DNA of 64,000 bases from Caulobacter sp. (lineage in GTDB: Bacteria; Pseudomonadota; Alphaproteobacteria; Caulobacterales; Caulobacteraceae), in NCBI RefSeq assembly GCF_017744445.1, contig NZ_JAGIBH010000012.1, positions 110,626 to 174,625 of the forward strand. The letters are read 5' to 3'. The position numbers and the translations under genes were made by a program. Shown piece by piece: positions 50,583 to 60,104 of this stretch; position 1 is the first letter of the stretch, and the number at the start of each line of letters is the position of its first letter. A model generated the notes under the pieces. That model searched no databases. It was given only the letters and a program-made list of their open reading frames with translations, and was not told where the DNA came from.

Positions 50583-52403
50583 CTATTCCGAGTATCTGGC
50601 TCTGGGATCGCTGGCGTCCTCGATCTCCAGCTGCACGCCGTTGCGACCCATGTAGTCGTCCGGCTTCAGCTTGCCGACGACGTCCAGCGCGCCGCCGCCA
50701 GCCAGCAGGCGCTGGCCCAGCGGCGTCTCGGCGCTGCGCCAGCTGATCGCCTTGATGCGGTCGCCCGTGGGACCGACCAAGTCCATGCGGACATGCCCGC
50801 CCTTCAGGGCCGAGACGCGATCGGGCCGCACCTGGCTCAGGGCGAACATCGGCTCGGGATTACCGGGACCGAACGGCGCCAGGCGCTGGAAGTCGTCGAG
50901 CAATGCGCGATTCGCCGCGCGCGGTTGCAGCAAGGCGTCGATATCGACTGACTCGATTCCCACCGCCTCCATCTCGCCGGCCAGGCGCTCTTCCAGGAAG
51001 GCGCGGAATTCGGGAATCGAGTCGGGGCGAATTGAGAGACCCGCCGCCATGGCGTGGCCGCCGCCGGCCATCAACAAGCCCGCCTCGAAGGCCGCCTGGA
51101 TCGCCTTGCCCAGATTCACGCCAGGCTGCGAACGGCCCGAGCCCTTGCCGACATTGGCGGCGCGGTCGACGCCGATGACCACCACGGGCTTGCGATAACG
51201 TTCGCGCAGGCGGCCGGCGACGATGCCGATGACGCCCGGGTGCCAGTCGTCGCCGGCCACCACTATCACCGGCGCGTCCGGGTTGAAGTTGCTGCCGCGC
51301 TCCAGCAGGGCCGCGGCTTCTTCGACCACGGCGGCCTCGACGGCTTTGCGTTCAGTGTTGAGGCTGTCGAGCTCCTCGGCCAGGGCGGCGGCCTCCAGCG
51401 GGTCGTCGGTCGAGAGCAGCTTGGCGCCGAGATCGGAGCGGCCGATACGGCCGCCAGCGTTGATGCGCGGCCCCAGGATGAAGCCGGCGTGAAAGACCGA
51501 CGGGTCACCCGAGCCCTTGCCAACCTCGAACAGGGCCTTCAGCCCCGGATTGGCCCAGGCGCCCATGGTGCGCAGGCCCAGCGCCGTCAGGGCGCGGTTG
51601 AAGCCGACCAGCTGGGTGACGTCGCAGACCTCGCCCAAGGCCACCAGGTCCAGCCACTGGCGAAGGTCCGGCTGCGGACGATCGTCGGTGAACAGGCCGC
51701 GCTTGCGGGCCTCGCGGTTCAGCGCGGCCAGCAGCACGAAGGTGACGCCGGCGGCGGCCAAGACCCCCTGCCCGCTCTGGCAGCCCGGACGGTTAGGATT
51801 GACCACGGCGGCGGCGGCCGGCGGGTCCTCGCGCATCAGGTGGTGGTCGATGACCACGACCTCCAGGCCGATCTGGCCGGCGCTGTTGATGGCGTCATAG
51901 GCCGCCGCGCCACAGTCCAGCGTCACGACCAGCTCGGCCCCGCTCTCACGGATCGTCTTGAAGGCAGCTGGGCTGGGGCCATAGCCCTCGGTCAGACGGT
52001 CGGGAATGTAGATGGGCAGCTCGACGCCCATGTAGCGGAACCAGCGGACCAGCTGGGCGGCGCTGGTAGCTCCGTCGACGTCATAGTCGGCAAAGACCAT
52101 GGTCGGCCTGCCCTGCTCCAGGGCGTCGATCAGGATCTCGGCGGCCCGGTCCATGTCGGTGAAGCTGGACGGATCGGGGAACAGCGCCTTCAGGGTCGGG
52201 CGCAGATAGTGCTCGGCGTGATCCAGGGTGACGCCGCGCGAGACCAGGGCGCGGGCGAGCGGCTCCGTCAGGCCATGGCGCTGCTGAATATCCCGCACCA
52301 CGGCCATGTCGGCCGGACGCTCACGCCAGGCGCGGCCGCTCAGCGAGCGCTCAACGCCTAGGAAGGCGGTAGTATCGAAGTTGGAAGCACCATCAGCGGC
52401 CAT
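50583..52403 (-). CDS. recJ: Single-stranded-DNA-specific exonuclease RecJ
   Basis: 5'-3' ssDNA exonuclease of recombination and mismatch repair, 606 residues. DHH phosphoesterase motifs: MVFADYDVDGATSAAQ (Asp106, Asp108, Asp110), TLDCGAAAYDAI, VVIDHHLMRE, VNPNRPGCQSGQG, and the DHHA1 motif GGGHAMAAGLSI near residue 450; ILGPRINAGGRIG is also typical. An OB-like C-terminal domain follows. It is the last of a leftward series hom - glpX - fbp - recJ with gaps of about 70 bases. Confidence 0.96.
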   Translation of the reverse strand: MAADGASNFDTTAFLGVERSLSGRAWRERPADMAVVRDIQQRHGLTEPLARALVSRGVTLDHAEHYLRPTLKALFPDPSSFTDMDRAAEILIDALEQGRPTMVFADYDVDGATSAAQLVRWFRYMGVELPIYIPDRLTEGYGPSPAAFKTIRESGAELVVTLDCGAAAYDAINSAGQIGLEVVVIDHHLMREDPPAAAAVVNPNRPGCQSGQGVLAAAGVTFVLLAALNREARKRGLFTDDRPQPDLRQWLDLVALGEVCDVTQLVGFNRALTALGLRTMGAWANPGLKALFEVGKGSGDPSVFHAGFILGPRINAGGRIGRSDLGAKLLSTDDPLEAAALAEELDSLNTERKAVEAAVVEEAAALLERGSNFNPDAPVIVVAGDDWHPGVIGIVAGRLRERYRKPVVVIGVDRAANVGKGSGRSQPGVNLGKAIQAAFEAGLLMAGGGHAMAAGLSIRPDSIPEFRAFLEERLAGEMEAVGIESVDIDALLQPRAANRALLDDFQRLAPFGPGNPEPMFALSQVRPDRVSALKGGHVRMDLVGPTGDRIKAISWRSAETPLGQRLLAGGGALDVVGKLKPDDYMGRNGVQLEIEDASDPRARYSE

Positions 52404-52475
52404 CGCGGCAGACTATCCGTTAAGGCGGATTCGGACCATGCGGCGCCGCCCCGTCAGTACCGGACGTGAGTCTGC

Positions 52476-53453
52476 TTAGCCTGCCTTGGCTTCCGCGCGG
52501 ATAACTTCCACCTCGTTCGCCGAGCCCAGCACCACCGGCACGCGCTGGTGCAGCTTGGTCGGCTGGATGTCGAGGATGTCGATCACCGCCTCGGTCGACT
52601 TGCCGCCGGCCCGTTCGACCAGCAGGCTCATCGGGTTGGCCTCGTACATCAGGCGCAGCTTGCCGGGCTTATCGGGCTCGCGGGCGTCCCACGGATACAT
52701 GAAGACGCCGCCGCGCATCATGATGCGGTGGACGTCGGCGACCATCGAGGCGACCCAGCGCATGTTGAAGTTCTTGCCCCGAGGACCGTCCTTGCCCTGC
52801 AGGCAGCCGTCGATATAGCGGCGCACGGGCGGCGCCCAGTGGCGCTGGTTCGACATGTTGATGGCGAACTCGGCGGTGTCGGCCTTGATGGCGATAGCCG
52901 GATGGGTCAGCAGCCACTGACCGTCAGCGTTCAAGGTGAAGCCGTTGACGCCGCCCGACAGCGTCAGGACCAGCATGGTCTGCGGGCCGTAGACGGCATA
53001 ACCGGCCGCGACCTGGTTGCGGCCCAACTGCAGGAAGTCGGCTTCCGCCGGCGCGTGATCGGCCGGCGCCGGCAGCACCGAGAAGATCGTCCCGACCGAG
53101 ACGTTGACGTCGATATTGCTGGAGCCGTCCAGCGGGTCGAAGGTCACCAGATAGCCGCCAACGCGGCCCGTGGGCTCGACCTGTTCCAGCTCTTCCGAGG
53201 CCAGGCCCGCGACGGCGGCGCAGCCCTTCAGGGCGTCGCTCAGCATGTCGTTGGTGATGACGTCGAGCTTCTTCTGCTCTTCGTCCTGCACATTGGTGCT
53301 GCCAGCCGCGCCCAGGCTGCCCGAGAGGGCGCCGGAGGCGACCACGCGGCTGATCTGCGCGCAGGTGGTGGCGACCGTCTGGACGACGTCCTTAAGGGCG
53401 GCGTCCGCCGGCTCCGCCGCGAGCCAGGCGGCCAAGTCGACAAAGGTGGTCAT
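52476..53453 (-). CDS. fbp: Fructose-1,6-bisphosphatase, class I
   Basis: Mg-dependent sugar phosphatase of gluconeogenesis, 325 residues. The metal-site motif [20 protein letters not shown] at about residue 110, [79 protein letters not shown] are standard for class I FBPase. The class II enzyme GlpX is encoded 62 bases upstream in the same direction. In an Entner-Doudoroff organism like Caulobacter, which makes hexoses by gluconeogenesis, FBPase should be important. Confidence 0.96.
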   Translation of the reverse strand: MTTFVDLAAWLAAEPADAALKDVVQTVATTCAQISRVVASGALSGSLGAAGSTNVQDEEQKKLDVITNDMLSDALKGCAAVAGLASEELEQVEPTGRVGGYLVTFDPLDGSSNIDVNVSVGTIFSVLPAPADHAPAEADFLQLGRNQVAAGYAVYGPQTMLVLTLSGGVNGFTLNADGQWLLTHPAIAIKADTAEFAINMSNQRHWAPPVRRYIDGCLQGKDGPRGKNFNMRWVASMVADVHRIMMRGGVFMYPWDAREPDKPGKLRLMYEANPMSLLVERAGGKSTEAVIDILDIQPTKLHQRVPVVLGSANEVEVIRAEAKAG

Positions 53454-53515
53454 AGGAACCTCGAAACCAGAAAGCAGAACGGCCGCCTCTACAGGGCGAC
53501 CGTGACGGATAAGTC

Positions 53516-54469
53516 TCAGACCTTCCGCTTCATGCGAACTTCGCGGACGGTGCCCGTCGACGAGTTCATTACCAGGGTGTGGGTGTGGACGCAGCCGTCG
53601 CGGAACACAACGCCGTCCACCAGCCCGCCGCGCGTCACGCCCGTGGCGGCGAAGATCGCCTCGTCACGGACGATCTCGTGCAGGTCGTACTTCTTGTCCA
53701 GCTCGGTGATGCCCCAACGCGCGGCGCGGGCGCGCTCGTCGCCGTTGCGGAACAGCAAGCGCCCCTGAAACTGACCGCCGACGCACTTAAGGGCCGCGCA
53801 GGCCAGGACGCCTTCCGGCGCGCCGCCTGAACCCAGGTACAGGTCGATGCCGGTCGAGGGATCGGTGGTGTTGATCACCCCGGCGACATCGCCGTCCGTG
53901 ATCAGATGGATGCGAGCGCCGGCGGCGCGGACCTTGGCGATGATCTCGGCGTGACGCGGACGGTCCAGCACGCAGACGGTGATCTCGGTCGGGGCCACGC
54001 CCTTGGCGTCGGCGATCGCCTTGATGTTGTCAGCCGGCGACTTGTCCAGGTCGATCACCCCGGCGGGCAGGCCCGGACCGCAGGCGATCTTGTCCATATA
54101 GGTGTCGGGCGCGTTCAGCAGCGTCCCCTTCGGCGCCCAGGCCATCACCGTCAGGGCGTTGGGCTGGGCCTTGGCGGCCAGGGTGGTGCCTTCCAGCGGG
54201 TCCAGGGCGATGTCGATTTTGGGGCCTTTGCCCGTGCCGACCTTCTCGCCGATGTAGAGCATCGGCGCTTCGTCGCGCTCGCCCTCGCCGATGACGATCT
54301 CGCCGTCGATGTTCAGCTCATTGAGGGCGTTGCGCATCGCGTCGACGGCCGCCTGGTCGGCGGCCATCTCGTCGCCGCGGCCCAGCATCGTCCACGAGGC
54401 GATGGCGGCGGCTTCGGTCACGCGAACGGCGTCCAGGACCAGCGAGCGGTCCAGGGTGTTCGAACTCAT
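53516..54469 (-). CDS. glpX: Fructose-1,6-bisphosphatase, class II (GlpX)
   Basis: Second, unrelated fructose-1,6-bisphosphatase (often also acting on sedoheptulose-1,7-bisphosphate), 317 residues from ATG 54469 with a GGGAGAG ribosome site. Motifs: [80 protein letters not shown]. It lies between hom and fbp in the same direction. Two FBPase classes side by side suggests that they work under different conditions or on different substrates. Confidence 0.96.
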   Translation of the reverse strand: MSSNTLDRSLVLDAVRVTEAAAIASWTMLGRGDEMAADQAAVDAMRNALNELNIDGEIVIGEGERDEAPMLYIGEKVGTGKGPKIDIALDPLEGTTLAAKAQPNALTVMAWAPKGTLLNAPDTYMDKIACGPGLPAGVIDLDKSPADNIKAIADAKGVAPTEITVCVLDRPRHAEIIAKVRAAGARIHLITDGDVAGVINTTDPSTGIDLYLGSGGAPEGVLACAALKCVGGQFQGRLLFRNGDERARAARWGITELDKKYDLHEIVRDEAIFAATGVTRGGLVDGVVFRDGCVHTHTLVMNSSTGTVREVRMKRKV

Positions 54470-54545
54470 CCGTCTCTCCCGACCGCCCCCGGAAAAGGGC
54501 GGCCTAGTTCCCAATGTCGCCCTCGACGCCGAGTTTTCCCGGTCG

Positions 54546-55835
54546 TTAGATGCGCGCGACGCGCAGAAGGCGGGGACGCTCTAGCACGGTCTGCAGCTTT
54601 TCGATGCGGCTAATCGCGTCCAGCAGCTTCGATTCCGGCGTCGCATGCGTAACGAGCACGATCGGCACGCCACCCGCGCCATCGACGGGCTTTTGCAGGA
54701 AGCTGTCGATCGAGACGCCGCATTCGGCCAGGGTTTCCGAGATCGCGGCGATCACGCCGGGCTCGTCCTTCACCATCACGCGCAGATAGGCCTTGCCCAC
54801 GGCGCGAGCCGGATCGATCGGCGTGAACGAGGTCAGCGCGCCGGCCGGCGCCTGGAAAACAGGCCGCACGGCCTTGGTCATCACATCGGCGATGTCGGCG
54901 GCCACGGCGGCGGCGGTCGGACCCGCGCCCGCGCCCGGACCCTGCACGAAGATGCGGCCGATACGCTTGCCTTCGATGAAGAGCGCGTTCAGCGCGCCGC
55001 CGGCCTGGGCCAGCGGGTGGTCCAGCGGCACCAGCGACGGATGCACCTTCACTGCGACGCCGTCCTCGGACTTGGCGGCGCTGGCGATCAGCTTGATGCG
55101 ATAGCCCAGGTCCTTGGCCAGCTTGATGTCGAGCAGGTCGACCTCGCTGATGCCTTCGATCTCGGCGGCCGCGAAGTTCGGGGCGCAGCCGAAGGCCAGG
55201 GCGGCCAGGATGCTGACCTTGTGGCCGGCGTCGAAACCGCCGACGTCCATGGTCGGGTCGGCCTCGGCATAGCCCAGGCCCTGAGCCTCGCGCAGCACGT
55301 CGGCGAACGAGCGGCCCGTCTTCTCCATCTCCGAGAGGATGAAGTTGCAGGTGCCGTTCAAGATGCCGGCCACCGAGGCGATATCATCGCCGACCAGGGC
55401 TTCGCGCATCATCTTCACGGCGGGCACGCCGCCCATCACCGCGGCTTCGAACAGCAGCGGCGCGTTGTTGGCTTCCGCCAGGGCGGCCAGTTCGGCGCCG
55501 TGTTCGGCGATCAGGGCCTTGTTGGCCGTGACCACCGGCTTGCCGGCCTTCAGGGCCGTCTCGACGGCGGCCTTGGCCGGGCCGTCAGACCCGCCGACCA
55601 GTTCGACAAAGATGTCGACGTCCGGCGAGGCCGCCAGGGCCACCGGATCGTCGAACCAGGCCAAGTTCGAGATGTCGACCGTGCGCGGACGCGATTTGGA
55701 GCGCGCCGAGACGGCCGTCACGACCGCCTTGTCGCCGGCCGGCGCGAAGTCCGGACGGTCGGCCAGGAACTGCAGGAGGCCACCGCCAACGGTGCCCAGG
55801 CCCGCGACGCCGACGCGCCAGGTCTTGTTCGTCAT
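54546..55835 (-). CDS. hom: Homoserine dehydrogenase
   Basis: NAD(P)-dependent reduction of aspartate semialdehyde to homoserine, the branch to threonine and methionine; 429 residues. The N-terminal Rossmann motif is VGVAGLGTVGGGLLQFL. The core has VVTANKALIAEHG, the GGVPAVKMMREAL and GILNGTCNFILSEME motifs, and EADPTMDVGGFDAGHK. The C-terminal part after about residue 345 is an ACT domain (AYLRVMVKDEPGVIAAISETLAECGVSIDSFLQKP), which usually binds threonine for feedback. It starts 27 bases after the alaC stop, so the two are probably one operon linking amino-acid synthesis. Confidence 0.96.
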   Translation of the reverse strand: MTNKTWRVGVAGLGTVGGGLLQFLADRPDFAPAGDKAVVTAVSARSKSRPRTVDISNLAWFDDPVALAASPDVDIFVELVGGSDGPAKAAVETALKAGKPVVTANKALIAEHGAELAALAEANNAPLLFEAAVMGGVPAVKMMREALVGDDIASVAGILNGTCNFILSEMEKTGRSFADVLREAQGLGYAEADPTMDVGGFDAGHKVSILAALAFGCAPNFAAAEIEGISEVDLLDIKLAKDLGYRIKLIASAAKSEDGVAVKVHPSLVPLDHPLAQAGGALNALFIEGKRIGRIFVQGPGAGAGPTAAAVAADIADVMTKAVRPVFQAPAGALTSFTPIDPARAVGKAYLRVMVKDEPGVIAAISETLAECGVSIDSFLQKPVDGAGGVPIVLVTHATPESKLLDAISRIEKLQTVLERPRLLRVARI

Positions 55836-55862
55836 CTTCGAATCCTTAGGTCGAACCAGCCT

Positions 55863-57086
55863 CTAGGAGGCCTGTTCCATCTTGTTGTGGGCCTTGGCCA
55901 GGATGGAGTCGGCATTGGCGATGAATTTCTTCACGTTGCGCGCCGCCTGGCGGATGCGGTGCTCGTTCTCGACCAGACCGATCCGCACATAGCCCTCGCC
56001 ATATTCGCCAAAGCCGATGCCCGGAGCCACGGCGACGCCGGCCTCCTCGATCAGCAGGCGCGAGAACAGCATCGAGCCGGCTTCGCGGTACTGTTCGGGG
56101 ATCTTGGCCCAGGCGAACATCGAGGCTGGCGGATTGGGGATGTCCCAGCCCGCGCCCTTCATCGACTTGATCAGCGTGTCGCGGCGGCTCTTGTAGATGC
56201 CGCGGATCTCGTCGACGCAGTCCTGCGGGCCGTTCAGCGCCGCGGCGGCGGCCACCTGCACCGGGGTGTAGGCGCCGTAGTCCAGATACGACTTCACGCG
56301 GGCCAGGGCCGCGCAGATGCGGGCGTTGCCGACTACCATGCCCACCCGCCAGCCGGCCATGGCGTAGGTCTTTGACAGCGAGTTGACCTCGACGGCGATG
56401 TCCTTGGCGCCCTCGACCTGTAGGATCGACGGCGGCGGGTTGTTGTCGAAATAGATCTCGCCATAGGCCACGTCGCTGATGACCAGCAGGTCGTGCTTCT
56501 TCGCGAGCGCTACGGCGTCCTTGTAGAAGTCCAGGTCCACCCACTGGGCCGTCGGGTTCGACGGATAGGACAGGATCAGCACGCTGGGCGGCGGCACCGA
56601 GTGCTTCACCGCGCGGCTGATGTTGGACAGGTACTCTTCCGGCGACAGGGCCGGCACGTGGCGGATGATGCCGCCGGCCATGATGAAGCCGAAGGCGTGG
56701 ATCGGATAGGCCGGGTTCGGGCAGATGATGACGTCGCCGGGACCGGTCAGGGCCTGGGCCAGGTTGGCGAAGCCTTCCTTCGAGCCCAGGGTCGCGATGA
56801 CCTCGGTGTCGGGGTTCAGCTTCACGCCGAAACGGCGGCCGTAGTAGTTGGCCATGGCCTTGCGCAGACCAGGCACGCCCTTGGAGGCGGAATAGCGGCC
56901 CGCCTTGGGATCACGCGCCGTCTCGATCAGCTTGTCGACGATGTGCTGGGGCGTGGGCATGTCCGGATTGCCCATGCCGAAGTCGATGATGTCGGTCCCC
57001 TCGGCGCGGAGGCGCGCCTTGATCTTGTTGACCTCTTCGAAAACGTAGGGCGGCAGGCGGCGGATACGGTGAAAATCGGTGCTCAT
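55863..57086 (-). CDS. alaC: Class I aminotransferase, AlaC-like
   Basis: PLP-dependent transaminase of 407 residues from ATG 57086 (MSTDFHRIRRLPPYVFEEVN). The sequence parallels E. coli AlaC (YfdZ): IIDFGMGNPDMPTP, GRYSASKGVPGLRKAMANYYGRRFGV, ATLGSKEGFANLAQALTGPGD, SYPSNPTAQ, the PLP lysine in NSLSKTYAMAGWRVGMVVGN, and ASMFAWAKIPE near the end. AlaC makes alanine from pyruvate and glutamate. Related LL-diaminopimelate aminotransferases look similar, so the substrate is not certain. A longer open frame upstream is not needed. Confidence 0.9.
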   Translation of the reverse strand: MSTDFHRIRRLPPYVFEEVNKIKARLRAEGTDIIDFGMGNPDMPTPQHIVDKLIETARDPKAGRYSASKGVPGLRKAMANYYGRRFGVKLNPDTEVIATLGSKEGFANLAQALTGPGDVIICPNPAYPIHAFGFIMAGGIIRHVPALSPEEYLSNISRAVKHSVPPPSVLILSYPSNPTAQWVDLDFYKDAVALAKKHDLLVISDVAYGEIYFDNNPPPSILQVEGAKDIAVEVNSLSKTYAMAGWRVGMVVGNARICAALARVKSYLDYGAYTPVQVAAAAALNGPQDCVDEIRGIYKSRRDTLIKSMKGAGWDIPNPPASMFAWAKIPEQYREAGSMLFSRLLIEEAGVAVAPGIGFGEYGEGYVRIGLVENEHRIRQAARNVKKFIANADSILAKAHNKMEQAS

Positions 57087-57195
57087 GAGGGCTCTGTGCG
57101 CCGCTTCGGCGCTCTGGGAGCGAAAAGTCGGGCATGGATAGACCCCGAGCGGGGCCAAGCCAAGCCAGTTCAAGGAAGATTATGCCTCCGTCGCC

Positions 57196-57639
57196 CTATT
57201 GGGGCTGGGACGGAGGCGCGCTAGCTCGGCCGCGGGCTGCGCGGGCGAAGGCTTCGGTTGCGGCGCGGTCGGCGTCGGTGGGGGCTTCGAAGTTGCCCGG
57301 CTTGACGTCGCGGCGCGCCTTGTCGGCGTAGCCTTCGGTGTCCTTGAGTTCCCAAGTGCCCGGCGCGACGGCCTTGGTCAGGGCGTCGCCCGCGCGCTGC
57401 TGATCGACGACGGCGGCGCGAACCTGGTTGGCGTTCGGCACGTCCTTCGGGATCGTCGGGATGTCCGAGAACTTGCGGCGCGGCGCCTTGGCCTTGGCGG
57501 CGGCGGTCGCCCGGGCCGCGATCGGCGAGCTGGGATCGACCTGCGCGGTCGTGAACGGACTGGCCACGCACGCGGCCGCGCCGGCGGCCAGGCCGACGAT
57601 CAGAGCGACACGTACGATTTTGCGGGTTTCGCCGTTCAT
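57196..57639 (-). CDS. Small putative lipoprotein of unknown function
   Basis: A 147-residue protein with the signal ALIVGLAAGAAACVAS; the Cys in AAAC fits a lipobox, so it is probably membrane-anchored in the periplasm. The rest is polar and rich in Ala, Lys, Pro and Asp, with a motif FSDIPTIPKDVPNANQVRAAVVDQQRAGDALTKAV and PGTWELKDTEGYADKARRDVKPG. I do not recognise the family for certain. It is divergent from phaC and lies 109 bases upstream of the alaC start on the same strand. Confidence 0.65.
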   Translation of the reverse strand: MNGETRKIVRVALIVGLAAGAAACVASPFTTAQVDPSSPIAARATAAAKAKAPRRKFSDIPTIPKDVPNANQVRAAVVDQQRAGDALTKAVAPGTWELKDTEGYADKARRDVKPGNFEAPTDADRAATEAFARAARGRASAPPSQPQ

Positions 57640-57721
57640 TGGTTCTGGTCTTATGCGATGATCGCGGCGAGCGAAAGGCGTTCGACGCCGCTTTTCGCGA
57701 ACACCCTACGCGGAGGAACTC

Positions 57722-59722
57722 ATGGCCACGGCAAAGGCGGCTCCCAAGGCCCGGAAGAAGGCTTCCCCCAAGGACGAGACCGCCGAACCCAAGGCCAAGA
57801 GCGCGCCAAAGGCATCCAAAGCCAAGGCCAAGCCCGAAACCGCTGAACCGCCGCTGAAGACCGAATCGGCCAGTCAGGGCGCAGGCAGCTTCCATGGCGG
57901 CGCCACGCCCCCGCCCTTCCCGCCGTTCGAAAACGTGATGTCGGCCGAACAGCTGAAGATGGTCGAGACCCTGTCGGCGAACCTGGCCCGCGCGGCCGTC
58001 ACTGCCCAGGGCGCGATAGCCGAAGCCGCCTTGCGCCAGGCCGACCGCCCAGCCGCCCTCACCCCGGACCCGTTCCACGTCGCCCCGGCCCTGAACGAGG
58101 TGATGACCCGCCTAGCCGCCCAGCCCGACCGGCTGATGCGGGCCCAGGCCGACCTCTTCAGCCAGTACATGGAACTGTGGCAGTCGACCGCCCGCCGCGC
58201 CGCCGGCGAAGAAGTCGCGCCCGTGGTTGCGCCGGCCGCCGGCGACAAGCGCTTCAACGATCCCGACTGGGCGTCGAACCCGATGTTCGACCTGATGAAG
58301 CAGTCGTACCTGCTGTCGTCGAACTGGCTGAACGGCCTGATCGCCGAGGTCGACGGCGTCGACCCCGCGACCAAGCGCCGGGTCGAGTTCTTCACCAAGA
58401 TGCTGACCGACGCCTTTTCGCCGTCGAACTTCCTGATCTCCAATCCCGCCGCCCTGCGCGAGGTGGTGCAGACGCAAGGCCAGAGCCTGGTGCGCGGCAT
58501 GGAGAACTTCGCCGCCGACCTGGAGCGCGGCGGCGGCCAGCTGGCGATCAGCCAGACCGACCTGGCCAAGTTCAAGGTCGGCGAGAACGTCGCCACCGCG
58601 CCAGGCAAGGTCGTCTACCAGAACGACATCCTGCAGCTGCTGCAGTTCGATCCCAGCACCGACAAGGTCAGCGAGATCCCACTGCTGATCTTCCCGCCGT
58701 GGATCAACAAGTTCTACATCATGGACCTGCGGCCCGAGAACTCGATGATCCGCTGGCTGACCAGCCAGGGCTTCACGGTGTTCGTCGCCTCGTGGGTCAA
58801 TCCGGACCAGCAGCTGGCCGCCAAGACCTTCGAGGACTACATGCTCGAAGGCATCTACGACGCCACCCAACAGGTCATGACACAGTGCGGCGTCGATCGG
58901 ATCAACACCGTCGGCTACTGCATCGGCGGCACTCTGCTGTCGGTGGCCCTGGCCCACATGGCCGCGCGCGGCGACAAGCGGATCAACTCGGCCACCTTCT
59001 TCGCCGCCCAGCAGGACTTCGCCGAAGCCGGCGACCTGCTGCTGTTCACCAACGAGGAATGGCTGCAGTCGATCGAGCAGCAGATGGACGCCGCCGGCGG
59101 CTTCCTGCCCAGCCAGTCGATGGCCGACACTTTCAACGCCCTGCGCGGCAACGACCTGATCTGGTCGTTCTTCGTCAGCAACTACCTGATGGGCAAGGAG
59201 CCCCGCCCCTTCGACCTGCTGTTCTGGAACGCCGACCAGACGCGGATGCCCAAGGCGCTGCACCTGTTCTATCTGCGCAATTTCTACAAGGACAATGCCT
59301 TGACCACGGGCCAGCTCAGCCTGGGTGGCGAACATCTGGACCTGTCGAAGGTGAAGACCCCGATCTATGTCCAGTCGTCCAAGGACGACCACATCGCGCC
59401 CTATCGCAGCGTCTATCGCGGGGCCAAGGCGTTCGGCGGGCCGGTGACCTTCACCATGGCCGGCTCGGGCCACATCGCTGGGGTCATCAACCATCCGGAC
59501 GCCAAGAAGTACCAGCACTGGACCAACGAAGGCCTGCCCAGCGACGTCAGCCAGTGGATCGCCGGCGCGACCGAGCATCCGGGTTCTTGGTGGCCGCACT
59601 GGGCCGAGTGGCTGCGCTCGCGCTCGGGCGATCAGGTCCCGGCCCGCGATCCGGCCAAGGGCAAGCTGAAGCCGCTGGAGAATGCCCCCGGCAGCTTCGT
59701 GATGGTCAAGTCGCAGGCTTGA
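57722..59722 (+). CDS. phaC: Class I poly(3-hydroxyalkanoate) synthase with basic N-terminal tail
   Basis: Polymerises 3-hydroxyacyl-CoA to storage polyester on cytoplasmic granules, 666 residues; GGAGGAACTC precedes the ATG. The lipase-like box GYCIGG puts the catalytic Cys at 400, Asp at 555 (SSKDDHIAPYRS) and His at 584 (GSGHIAGVIN). FPPWINKFYIMDLRPENSMIRWLTSQGFTVFVASWVNPD is typical of class I. Residues 1 to about 50 are almost only Ala, Lys, Pro, Glu and Ser (KAAPKARKKASPK), longer and far more basic than in standard class I enzymes and like a histone-H1 tail. Stands alone; no phaA, phaB or phasin gene next to it. Confidence 0.95.
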   Translation: MATAKAAPKARKKASPKDETAEPKAKSAPKASKAKAKPETAEPPLKTESASQGAGSFHGGATPPPFPPFENVMSAEQLKMVETLSANLARAAVTAQGAIAEAALRQADRPAALTPDPFHVAPALNEVMTRLAAQPDRLMRAQADLFSQYMELWQSTARRAAGEEVAPVVAPAAGDKRFNDPDWASNPMFDLMKQSYLLSSNWLNGLIAEVDGVDPATKRRVEFFTKMLTDAFSPSNFLISNPAALREVVQTQGQSLVRGMENFAADLERGGGQLAISQTDLAKFKVGENVATAPGKVVYQNDILQLLQFDPSTDKVSEIPLLIFPPWINKFYIMDLRPENSMIRWLTSQGFTVFVASWVNPDQQLAAKTFEDYMLEGIYDATQQVMTQCGVDRINTVGYCIGGTLLSVALAHMAARGDKRINSATFFAAQQDFAEAGDLLLFTNEEWLQSIEQQMDAAGGFLPSQSMADTFNALRGNDLIWSFFVSNYLMGKEPRPFDLLFWNADQTRMPKALHLFYLRNFYKDNALTTGQLSLGGEHLDLSKVKTPIYVQSSKDDHIAPYRSVYRGAKAFGGPVTFTMAGSGHIAGVINHPDAKKYQHWTNEGLPSDVSQWIAGATEHPGSWWPHWAEWLRSRSGDQVPARDPAKGKLKPLENAPGSFVMVKSQA

Positions 59723-59762
59723 TGCTTAGGAGGCGAACCGCAGACACTTCGCCTAACGCGCT

Positions 59763-60104
59763 CTAGAGCACGCCGCTGGCATAGACCTCTTCGAAGACAT
59801 CGGTCTCGACCCGTTCGACCAGCGGCCGGATGCGCTCCAGATGCGCCAACCGGCGCGGGTCGCGGGCGAAGGCCAGTACGTCCAGCGGGTCGTCGAAGGT
59901 GGTGATCACCACGACGACCTCCCCGGCCCGCAGACAGCGCACGCCGCGCAGGCCCGCGACGCGGCCCTCCAGGCGGAGGTGTTGGGCAGCTTGCGCCGCC
60001 AGCAAGGCGTCGAGCATGCCAGGCCTGGGATGGATCACGCTGATCGAGACCGCCGGCGCGGCCGGCTCCAGCACCTCGACCAGGCGGATAGCGGACGCGG
60101 CCAT
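59763..60104 (-). CDS. ABM-like (antibiotic biosynthesis monooxygenase) protein 2
   Basis: A 113-residue protein of the dimeric alpha/beta barrel type. VSISVIHPRPGMLDALLAAQAAQHLRLEGRVAGLRGVRCLRAGEVVVVITTFDDPLDVLAFARDP shows the ABM pattern: a strand, a long helix, a strand pair, and a second helix with the final about 30 residues (LERIRPLVERVETDVFEEVY). Its start overlaps the stop of the upstream ABM gene (TGATG), and the two proteins share the same plan, so the pair probably arose by duplication. It is under the same sox-box promoter. ABM proteins oxidise quinone-like or polyketide compounds or handle haem; substrate unknown. Confidence 0.78.
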   Translation of the reverse strand: MAASAIRLVEVLEPAAPAVSISVIHPRPGMLDALLAAQAAQHLRLEGRVAGLRGVRCLRAGEVVVVITTFDDPLDVLAFARDPRRLAHLERIRPLVERVETDVFEEVYASGVL

